Of a DNA stretch of 64,000 nucleotides, positions 44,319 to 51,617 are shown in pieces. The position numbers and the translations under genes are program-made. The first letter of the stretch is position 1; each line of letters opens with the position of its first letter. Source of the DNA: Paraburkholderia fungorum (lineage in GTDB: Bacteria; Pseudomonadota; Gammaproteobacteria; Burkholderiales; Burkholderiaceae). The stretch is from positions 310,001 through 374,000 of the forward strand of contig NZ_CADFGE010000003.1 in NCBI RefSeq assembly GCF_902833645.1. The letters run 5' to 3'. A model generated the notes under the pieces. It saw nothing but the letters and a program-made list of their open reading frames with translations, did no database searches and had not been told where the DNA came from.

Positions 44319-46115
44319 ATGACTCAAACCGTCGGTGATTTTATTGTAGAAAGACTGCATGCCTGGGGCGTACGGCGTATCTACGGGTACCCGGGAGACG
44401 GCATCAACGGCGTGTTCGGTGCGCTGAACCGGGCGAAGGGAAAGATCGAGTTCATTCAGGTCCGGCACGAGGAAATGGCGGCATTCATGGCCTCGGCGCA
44501 TGCGAAGTTCACCGGCGAATTGGGCGTATGTATCGCCACTTCCGGACCGGGCGCCTCGCATCTGATCACCGGACTTTACGACGCCCGTATGGATCATATG
44601 CCCGTGCTGGCGATTGCCGGTCAGCAGGCGCGTGCGGCACTCGGCGGCCACTACCAGCAGGAACTGGATCTGGTGTCCATGTTCAAGGACGTCGCCGGTG
44701 CGTTCGTCGAACAAGCCAGCGTGCCGTCGCAAGTCCGGCATCTGGTCGACCGTGCGGTACGTACCGCGCTGTCGGAGCGCAAGGTCACGGCAATCGTGCT
44801 GCCCAACGATCTGCAGGACCTCGCCTATGAAGCGCCGGGCCGCAAACACGGCACCCTGCACTCCGGAGTCGGCTACCGCGCCCCCCGACTCGTTCCCTAC
44901 CCTGACGATCTGCAGCAAGCTGCCGAGGTGCTCAACGCCGGCAAGAAAGTCGCCATTCTGGTCGGCGCCGGCGCGCTGCACGCTACTGACGAAGTCATCG
45001 CCGTCGCGGAAAAGCTTGGTGCGGGCGTTGCCAAGGCCCTGCTCGGCAAGGCCGTGCTGCCGGACGATTTGCCCTGGGTCACGGGTTCGATCGGGCTGCT
45101 CGGCACCAAGCCCAGCTACGAGCTGATGAGCGAGTGCGACACCTTGCTGATGATCGGCTCCGGTTTTCCCTACTCCGAGTTCCTGCCGAAAGAAGGCGCC
45201 GCCCGCGGCGTGCAGATCGACCTCAAGGCCGACATGCTGAGCTTGCGCTATCCAATGGAAGTCAACCTCGTGGGCGACAGCGTCGAGACGCTGCGCGCGT
45301 TGCTGCCGCTGCTCGAACAGAAGCAGGACCGCGCATGGCGCAAGAAAATCGAAGACTGGACGGCCGACTGGTGGAAGACGCTCGACAAACGCGCCCATGA
45401 AGCCGGCAAGGACGGTATGAACCCGCAGCGCAGCGTCTGGGAACTCTCGTCGCGCATCCCGGCAAATGCGATCGTTACAAGCGATTCGGGCTCATGCGCG
45501 AACTGGTATGCACGCGATCTGAAGGTCCAGCGCGGCATGATGTGCTCGCTCTCAGGCGGTCTCGCATCGATGGGCGCGGCGGTGCCCTACGCGATCGCCG
45601 CAAAATTCGCGTATCCCGAGCGGCCCGTGATCGCGCTGGTCGGTGACGGTGCGATGCAGATGAACAATATGGCGGAACTCATCACGGTGGCCAAATACTG
45701 GCAACAATGGGCCGATCCGCGCTGGATCTGCATGGTGCTCAACAACGGCGATCTGAATCAGGTGACGTGGGAGCAACGGGCGATGGAAGGCGATCCGAAG
45801 TTCGAGGCGTCGCAGAACATTCCTTCGGTGCCCTATCACCGTTTTGCGGAGTTGATCGGTCTCACCGGCATTTACGTCGACGACGCCGAGCGCATGGGCG
45901 AAGCATGGGACCGCGCGCTGTCCTCGGACCGCCCGGTCGTGATCGAGGTGAAGGCCGACCCGAATATTCCGCCTCTGCCGCCGCATATCACGTTGGCGCA
46001 GGCGAAAGCATTCGCATCGACGCTCATCAAGCGCGATCCGAACGAAGGCAACGTGATCGTCGAGACGGCGAAACAGGTACTCGACGCCGTGCTGCCGGGG
46101 CATCGCGACAAATGA
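44319..46115 (+). CDS. Thiamine-diphosphate enzyme, pyruvate oxidase (PoxB)-like
   Basis: A 598-residue ThDP enzyme of the POX/ALS group. The catalytic Glu is in VRHEEMAAFMASAHAKFTG. The cofactor motif begins GDGAMQMNNMAELITVAK and includes VLNNGDLNQVTWEQ. A central Rossmann domain (KKVAILVGAGALH) binds FAD in PoxB and ADP or FAD in relatives. E. coli PoxB has 572 residues and ends in a membrane-binding helix; here the C-terminus HPQ-type segment is not obvious. Start set by GGAG 6 bases before the ATG. An acetolactate synthase-like or sulfoacetaldehyde-type role cannot be excluded. Confidence 0.85.
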   Translation: MTQTVGDFIVERLHAWGVRRIYGYPGDGINGVFGALNRAKGKIEFIQVRHEEMAAFMASAHAKFTGELGVCIATSGPGASHLITGLYDARMDHMPVLAIAGQQARAALGGHYQQELDLVSMFKDVAGAFVEQASVPSQVRHLVDRAVRTALSERKVTAIVLPNDLQDLAYEAPGRKHGTLHSGVGYRAPRLVPYPDDLQQAAEVLNAGKKVAILVGAGALHATDEVIAVAEKLGAGVAKALLGKAVLPDDLPWVTGSIGLLGTKPSYELMSECDTLLMIGSGFPYSEFLPKEGAARGVQIDLKADMLSLRYPMEVNLVGDSVETLRALLPLLEQKQDRAWRKKIEDWTADWWKTLDKRAHEAGKDGMNPQRSVWELSSRIPANAIVTSDSGSCANWYARDLKVQRGMMCSLSGGLASMGAAVPYAIAAKFAYPERPVIALVGDGAMQMNNMAELITVAKYWQQWADPRWICMVLNNGDLNQVTWEQRAMEGDPKFEASQNIPSVPYHRFAELIGLTGIYVDDAERMGEAWDRALSSDRPVVIEVKADPNIPPLPPHITLAQAKAFASTLIKRDPNEGNVIVETAKQVLDAVLPGHRDK

Positions 46116-46235
46116 CGCCGGACGAATTTTCGCGTGACGCGCGTGATCTGCCTCGGTTATGTCTGGGGCACGATGGCAGCGCTAAAGCGCATGGCCCCTG
46201 CGCGACGCCCTCATCGCATTGACAAATGTAAAGTC

Positions 46236-46267
46236 CGACGCCGACAGGTCCCGCCTCGTCGGCGTCG
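46236..46267. terminator. Strong hairpin between convergent genes
   Basis: CGACGCCGAC pairs perfectly with GTCGGCGTCG around a 12-base loop between the convergent PoxB-like and PfpI-like genes. No T tract, but position and 10-bp GC stem make a bidirectional terminator likely. Confidence 0.55.
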
Positions 46268-46315
46268 CGTGAACATGCGGATATCCCGCAAGCGCGGACA
46301 GCGGCCGCGCGCCCA

Positions 46316-46870
46316 TTACGCGCGGCGCGGCTGACTCGAGAGTTGCTCGATCAGTTTCCTGTTGAATGCGGGCAGATCGTCCGGCTTGCGGCTCGTGATG
46401 AAGTTGCCATCCTCGACAACCTGTGCGTCCACCCACGTGCCGCCGGCATTGCGGATATCGTCCTGCAAACTTGGCCAGCTCGTCATCTTGTGGCCCTTGA
46501 CGATGCCCGCCGAGATCGGCAGCCAGCCGCCATGACAGATCACCGCCACGGGCTTGCTGGCGCCGTCGACGGCACGCACGAATGCCTGTGCTTCCGGAAT
46601 CACGCGAATCGCGTCGCTGTTCACCACGCCGCCGGGCAACACCACCGCATCGTAATCGTCGGGACTGACCTTATCGAACGTGACGTCCACGTCGACTGTT
46701 TCACCTTTGTCGACGTGCTTGAAGCCCTGAATCTTGCCCGGTTTTTCCGAGATCACGTGCACCTCGGCTCCGGCGTCCATCAGCGCGCGCTTCGGTTCGA
46801 GCAACTCGGCCTGCTCGAAGCCGTCAACCGCGAGCACCGCTACCTTGCAGCCTGCGAGTTTATTGGCCAT
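46316..46870 (-). CDS. DJ-1/PfpI-family protein (YhbO/PfpI-like)
   Basis: A 184-residue protein. The nucleophile elbow is VAVICHGGW (catalytic Cys), with a nearby acidic residue in VDGFEQAELLEPKRAL and the backbone DYDAVVLPGGVVN. These features define the PfpI branch. Members act as glyoxalase-like or deglycase stress enzymes, although the deglycase activity is disputed. Ribosome-binding site AAGGAG next to the ATG. A single gene, convergent with the PoxB-like gene. Confidence 0.9.
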   Translation of the reverse strand: MANKLAGCKVAVLAVDGFEQAELLEPKRALMDAGAEVHVISEKPGKIQGFKHVDKGETVDVDVTFDKVSPDDYDAVVLPGGVVNSDAIRVIPEAQAFVRAVDGASKPVAVICHGGWLPISAGIVKGHKMTSWPSLQDDIRNAGGTWVDAQVVEDGNFITSRKPDDLPAFNRKLIEQLSSQPRRA

Positions 46871-47049
46871 TTCTCCTTCTCCATTGGAAAACCTACAGAA
46901 AATCAGCGACGATCACATATCCGGTCCGATGCTTCCAGACGCTTCGTCGCCCGTGAAAGCCACCGCCGCACGATTGCGTGCAACAGCAAAGCTCGCAGGA
47001 TTCGCCGCATGCGCCGTGCCTGCCGCGCCCGAGGAAACCGCAACTCACG

Positions 47050-48948
47050 TCATACATCTGTCCCGGCAGGCGTGCGACCGGCATCGCCCTGTTCGTGCTT
47101 CTCTACTCGCGTCTCCGCCTGCTTTTGCGCAGCCTGCGCGCAACGCCGCAGCAACTGCTGGAACGACGCAACAACGGGGACCGTGCGCGCCGGCACCGCG
47201 ACGGACGAATAGTCACTCGTGGATTCGCCTGCCGCCGCCATGCCCAATACCACCGCACGGGACAACCGCGCTTCGCTCAAGCGAAGCACCAGGTTCCGCA
47301 GATAGGGCGGCAATTCGCTTGCGTCGAACGAAATCACGCATATCAGCTGATGCGAGGCGAGCCGGGCTTCGTCAAGACGCCCTGCTGCAAACCGCTCATA
47401 GCTTGCCTGCGATGCGTCGAAACCGTGCCTGTTCAGCAGTTGCACGGCGATGGTGACCAGCAGATCGTCCAGCTTGCCTCGACCGCCTATACACAGCACG
47501 GGTACGCGTTGCAACGGCTCGCCGTCCGCTCCGAGTGCCATCACATCGCCGGCCTCTTTCAGTCCGGCGACGACCGCATGCGTCGCCGACCGCAGCAACC
47601 TGATCTGAGCGGCCGGCACGACACCGCGCCGGATGTCGGCGTGTGCCATCCGCAGGCCGGCCAGCACGGCGGTGTCGTAATACGCCGCCAGAGAGCAGTT
47701 TTTCAGCATTGCGTTGGCCTGCTGCAACGCCTCCATCGGATCGTTGGCGAGCAGGCGCTGATAGAGATTTTCCGCCGGCGTGAGCCCAGGGCGATCGCCG
47801 AACAGGACATCGAGAAATTCAAGCCGCTCGACGTGGCGGCCGAGCGTCACCGCGCACAGCATCAGCGGGGTCGAAAGCACCAATCCCACCGGTCCCCACA
47901 GCCAGCTCCAGAAAATTGCCGCGACGATCACGGCAAGTGGCGAGAGTCCGTTGCCATGCCCGTACACCAGCGGCTCGATAAACTGACTCGCTACGCCCTC
48001 GGTCACGGCGAAGAGACCCACGGTGCCAACCGCCATCAACCAGCCGGGGCTGACCGCCGCGGCCATGACCGTGGCCATGAATGCCGCGATCCAGGCGCCG
48101 ACGTACGGCACGAATCGCAGTAGCGCCGTCATCACGCCGAACAGCAGCGAGCCTGGCATCCCGATGATCGCAAGGCCGATTGCGACGACGCCGCCGACGC
48201 CGGCATTGATCGCCAGTTGCATCGCAAAGTAGCGGCTCAGGCGGCCTGCGGCTTCGCCGATTGCCGTTGACGTGCGATGCAGGTCGCGCGAGCCGAAGAG
48301 CCGGATCATCCGGTCACGCAAGCGTTCGCGCTCAAGCAGGATGAAGATGGTGACCACCAGCACGATACCGGCTGTCGCGAGAGGACTGACCACGGGCGAC
48401 AGATAGCGCTGCGCCAGATCGATCGGCGACGGCGTGGGTTCGTGCACCTCGACGGGTAGTGGCGTACTTTCATTCGCGGAAACGGGGTTGTCGGTCCTGC
48501 GCGCGTCGCGTGACGGCGGCGTAAAGCGCTTTAACGCACTCGACGTCATCGCGAGCAACGTGTCAGCGCGACCGAGCGTATTTTCCTGCACGACGTTGAG
48601 CTTGCGTTCAATGGTCCGCTGATACTGCGGCAGCCCCTCCGCCAGTTGCGCCACCTGCGCGCCGATCAGCACACCGACCGCCGACAGGGCTGAAAGCGCG
48701 AATAGCACCGCGACGATCACCGACGGCAACCGTCCAAGACGCAGCCGCCTGAGCAACCCGACGAGCGGCGCAACGATGAAGCTGAGCAGCACGGCCAATG
48801 TGATCGGAATCAGCACGCCCCGCCCGACATACAGCGCGGCGATTACGACCACGCCGCTCGCCAGCGAATTCAACGCTCGCAAACTCTGTGCAGCAGGGGC
48901 CAGTTCCGGGCGGACCGGCGACTGACGTGGGGGTATGCGGCTGTTCAT
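47050..48948 (-). CDS. AI-2E (PerM-like) membrane protein with extra C-terminal domain
   Basis: A 632-residue protein. The first 380 residues are an AI-2E/PerM domain: six to eight hydrophobic segments with LYVGRGVLIPITLAVLLSFIVAPL, FVPYVGAWIAAFMATVMA and FWSWLWGPVGLVLSTPLMLCAVTLGRHV. Residues from about 385 on form a soluble region rich in helices, then RVPVLCIGGRGKLDDLLVTIA, which looks like a Rossmann or cobalamin-binding-like beta-alpha unit. Ordinary PerM proteins end near residue 360. An in-frame ATG at 49077 is less likely because it lies against its Shine-Dalgarno. The family name does not prove AI-2 export. Confidence 0.88.
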   Translation of the reverse strand: MNSRIPPRQSPVRPELAPAAQSLRALNSLASGVVVIAALYVGRGVLIPITLAVLLSFIVAPLVGLLRRLRLGRLPSVIVAVLFALSALSAVGVLIGAQVAQLAEGLPQYQRTIERKLNVVQENTLGRADTLLAMTSSALKRFTPPSRDARRTDNPVSANESTPLPVEVHEPTPSPIDLAQRYLSPVVSPLATAGIVLVVTIFILLERERLRDRMIRLFGSRDLHRTSTAIGEAAGRLSRYFAMQLAINAGVGGVVAIGLAIIGMPGSLLFGVMTALLRFVPYVGAWIAAFMATVMAAAVSPGWLMAVGTVGLFAVTEGVASQFIEPLVYGHGNGLSPLAVIVAAIFWSWLWGPVGLVLSTPLMLCAVTLGRHVERLEFLDVLFGDRPGLTPAENLYQRLLANDPMEALQQANAMLKNCSLAAYYDTAVLAGLRMAHADIRRGVVPAAQIRLLRSATHAVVAGLKEAGDVMALGADGEPLQRVPVLCIGGRGKLDDLLVTIAVQLLNRHGFDASQASYERFAAGRLDEARLASHQLICVISFDASELPPYLRNLVLRLSEARLSRAVVLGMAAAGESTSDYSSVAVPARTVPVVASFQQLLRRCAQAAQKQAETRVEKHEQGDAGRTPAGTDV

Positions 48949-49171
48949 GACGAGGGGCGAGCTGGGAGGGGCGCTATTCGCATAGCGAACCCTGTGCAAG
49001 CGCCGTACCCGGCGAGCGGGCGTCGCGAGCCGGAGGGCCGCCGCAGGCGCAGCGAAGAAAAGCTGTCTTTTCAGCATGCCTTCCGTCTACGAGACGCCCG
49101 ATCGGGCACAGGTTATGCGCTCCGGACATCGAAGTGAAGCCAGTCAACCACCCCGCATATGGAGAGAAAAG

Positions 49172-49378
49172 ATGAATACCCATGCAGGACGTTCACAAGA
49201 CGAACGTGTCGCCGCACGGAAACATCGGAAACAGCAAGCGCAAGAACAGCCGGGAGGGCCAAAAGCTGTTGAAGGGACCCAACCCGATGCAACGCATAGC
49301 AGCGGCGAATTGTCCGAAGAAGGAAGGGAAGTGTGGCGCAGAGGAGCAGGTATCGACGGAGGTGGGAAGACGCGCTGA
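49172..49378 (+). CDS. Small hydrophilic protein, unrecognised
   Basis: From an ATG with GGAGAG at 5 bases, a 68-residue very hydrophilic protein rich in Arg, Gln, Gly and Glu (MNTHAGRSQDERVAARKHRK at the start). No hydrophobic core, signal or motif seen. It may be an intrinsically disordered stress protein. The ribosome-binding site is the main support; an alternative frame starting at 49182 on the same strand is less likely. Confidence 0.4.
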   Translation: MNTHAGRSQDERVAARKHRKQQAQEQPGGPKAVEGTQPDATHSSGELSEEGREVWRRGAGIDGGGKTR

Positions 49379-49522
49379 CGAATTATCCGCTCGAACGGCT
49401 ATGAGGATGCAGTCCGGTTAGCTGATCTGTAACCTCTACAACAGCGCGTAAATCACGAACCTTACGTCCCGTCGCGCGAGTCCTCCGGCAATGTTCTCGC
49501 CAACGTGCCATCTTTCTTCGGA

Positions 49523-49750
49523 ATGCGCATCATGGAAAGTCAATACAACGGATACTCCATCCATGTCTCGGCCAGTCTGATCGATGGTGAGATCGTGGGC
49601 TACGCGCGCATCTATAACTCGCAGGTCGATGCCGCTGTGGCCGAAGATACACACGAGATGGAATTCCATCTGCCGTTCGTCGACGAACATGAGGCAATGG
49701 CGCTTGCACGCGAGCGCGCCGTTGCCTGGATCGATGAACATTCGCCGTGA
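49523..49750 (+). CDS. Small conserved-type protein, unknown function
   Basis: Up to 75 residues from the ATG at 49523; the ATG at 49532 (MESQYNGYSIHVSASL) is also possible. The sequence shows a short beta sheet (YSIHVSASLIDGEIVGYARIY) and a C-terminal helix with EHEAMALARERAVAWIDEH. I do not recognise the family, but the composition is protein-like and the shape recalls small DUF proteins of Burkholderia. It stands just before the PIG-L gene. Only a weak GGAA precedes it. Confidence 0.6.
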   Translation: MRIMESQYNGYSIHVSASLIDGEIVGYARIYNSQVDAAVAEDTHEMEFHLPFVDEHEAMALARERAVAWIDEHSP

Positions 49751-49845
49751 CGTCTCCCACAGAGGGAAGGGGCGCGTGCGGCGACCTGGTCGGCGTAAGG
49801 CCAAAGTCTTTGCGGCCCAATGCAAGAGGCCGTTTCTAACTCGCT

Positions 49846-50574
49846 ATGGCAATGACATTGCATGAACGCCTGCTCGTCATCTCGCCGCATCTAGACGACG
49901 CGGTTCTCAGTTGCGGCCTGCTGCTTGCCACCCGTCCGGCGGCGCTCGTGTGTACTGTTTTCGCTGGAGCACCGAGCAATAACATGACGACCGACTGGGA
50001 CCAGGCGTCCGGATTCCCCGACGCGTTCACAGCGATGTCCACACGCAAAACGGAGGACGTCCACGCTCTCGCCCTACTGGGCGCCCATCCAATCCATCTT
50101 CCTTTCCGCGACGCGCAATACCACCAGCCGCCGCCTCTCGACTCGCTGGCCGCCGCTCTGGCGCAAATAGTCACGAAGGTCGACCCGGTGACAGTAGTCA
50201 TTCCACTGGGTCTGTTCCATTCAGACCACAAACTGGTGGCCGACGCATGCCTCGCGATGCTGCGGGGCATCCCCGCTCCCTCGATGTACGTCTATGAAGA
50301 TGTGCCATACCGGCGCATACCCGGCGTGGTGCAATCGCGCCTGGGCGAGCTCGCACGGCGCGGCTATGTAGCGAGTCCAGAGGACGGTCTCGGCGCGCAA
50401 GCAGATGCGCGGCATCGGCAAATGAAGCAGGCGGCGATTGGCGCGTATGAAAGTCAGTTGCGCGCATTCGGCCCAGACGGAAGAGCCGGTCTCGTCGCAC
50501 CCGAACGCTACTGGCAGCTTCGCGATAAGGAACGCACAGCCGGGATGGGCGAATGCCGCTCGAACGCGATCTGA
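49846..50574 (+). CDS. PIG-L family deacetylase
   Basis: A 242-residue protein. Zinc-binding motif SPHLDDAVLS (the family AHPDDE-like motif) near the start and FHSDHKLVADA later, plus TDWDQASGFP. PIG-L/LmbE enzymes remove N-acetyl groups from GlcNAc-type sugars or conjugates. First gene of the glycan cluster; its stop overlaps the next start as TGATG, suggesting coupling. No clear ribosome-binding site is visible upstream of the ATG; a second ATG two codons on is possible. Confidence 0.9.
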   Translation: MAMTLHERLLVISPHLDDAVLSCGLLLATRPAALVCTVFAGAPSNNMTTDWDQASGFPDAFTAMSTRKTEDVHALALLGAHPIHLPFRDAQYHQPPPLDSLAAALAQIVTKVDPVTVVIPLGLFHSDHKLVADACLAMLRGIPAPSMYVYEDVPYRRIPGVVQSRLGELARRGYVASPEDGLGAQADARHRQMKQAAIGAYESQLRAFGPDGRAGLVAPERYWQLRDKERTAGMGECRSNAI

Positions 50575-51572
50575 TGGGCACGGCGCTTGCGCGATTGTTC
50601 TGCCCGTCGCCAGAAGGAACGCACTGCATGGATTTGAAACGGTTTGATCAACGAATTTCCGTTGTCGTCCTGACCTGCAACCGGGCTGACGAACTGACGA
50701 CGACTCTCGAGCATCTGCTTGCCCTTCCGGAAAATCCACCTATCGTTGTCGCTGACAATGGATCGAGCGACGGTACCGTCGCGCTCGTCAGGAAGCGGTT
50801 CCCAATGGTCCGCGTGATCGAATGCGGAGGCAATCTCGGCGCCGCCGGCCGCAACCGTGCGGTCGCGTGCGTGCGCACCGATTACGTGGCCTTCTGCGAT
50901 GACGACACGTGGTGGGCACCCGGCTCGCTCGAGCACGCCGTGCAACTGCTCGACGCGTGGCCGACCGTGGGCGTGCTCAGCGCGCGCGTGGCCGTCGGCG
51001 ATGATGAAACCACCGACCCGACCTGCGCCGCGATGCGCGCGAGCCCGCTCGGCAGCGACGGGCTGCCCGGCCCTGCGCTGATCGGCTACATGGCGGGCGC
51101 GTGCGTGTTCCGGACCTCGCTGTTTCGCGCCGTGGGCGGCTACGAGCCACGACTGTTTATCGGTGGCGAAGAAGAACTCGTGGCGCTCGACGTACTGGCA
51201 ACGAATCATTCAATCGTCTATTGCGAGCAAATGACGGTGCACCATCATCCGTCGGTTGTGCGCGACAGTGGCTTGCGACGCCGCATGCTCGCGCGTAACG
51301 CGGCATGGATCGCATGGTTGCGTCTGCCGTGGCCGCAAGCATGCCGCGCGACGCTACGCGCACTGGCTGCGCTTACGCGTGAAGGCAGCTTCGTGCACGA
51401 CAGCGTTGCGTTGCTGCACGGACTCATGTGGGCACTGCCGCGTCGGCGCGTAGTGCCGCCGGCCGTACTGAGCCTGCGCGAACGCGTGCATGCCGTCGAG
51501 CAATCGACGGGCGAGATGTCAGCGAAGGACCGCGCCGAGGCCGTCGTGGGCGAAACGGAAGCCCGTACTTGA
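50574..51572 (+). CDS. Glycosyltransferase family 2
   Basis: A GT-A enzyme of 332 residues from the coupled ATG at 50574; a start at 50628 (MDLKRF, AAGGA upstream) would give 314. It shows ISVVVLTCNRADELTTTLEHLL, IVVADNGSSDGTVA, GAAGRNRAVA, the metal-binding FCDDDTWW and an acceptor region GYMAGACVFRTSLFRAVGGYEPRLFIGGEEEL. The C-terminus lacks obvious membrane segments. Sugar and acceptor are unknown. Confidence 0.9.
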   Translation: MGTALARLFCPSPEGTHCMDLKRFDQRISVVVLTCNRADELTTTLEHLLALPENPPIVVADNGSSDGTVALVRKRFPMVRVIECGGNLGAAGRNRAVACVRTDYVAFCDDDTWWAPGSLEHAVQLLDAWPTVGVLSARVAVGDDETTDPTCAAMRASPLGSDGLPGPALIGYMAGACVFRTSLFRAVGGYEPRLFIGGEEELVALDVLATNHSIVYCEQMTVHHHPSVVRDSGLRRRMLARNAAWIAWLRLPWPQACRATLRALAALTREGSFVHDSVALLHGLMWALPRRRVVPPAVLSLRERVHAVEQSTGEMSAKDRAEAVVGETEART

Positions 51573-51617
51573 GCCGATACTGAGTTGATGCAGCGAGCGG
51601 CCGAAACGCGAAGGCGT

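Noticed and set aside
44145..45398. A 417-residue minus-strand frame inside the PoxB-like gene
   Set aside because: The plus strand carries the ThDP motifs; the opposite frame has none and no ribosome-binding site.
47050..48948. Autoinducer-2 exporter
   Set aside because: The family name AI-2E rests on one E. coli member; many relatives are ion antiporters or unknown, and nothing here ties the gene to autoinducer-2.
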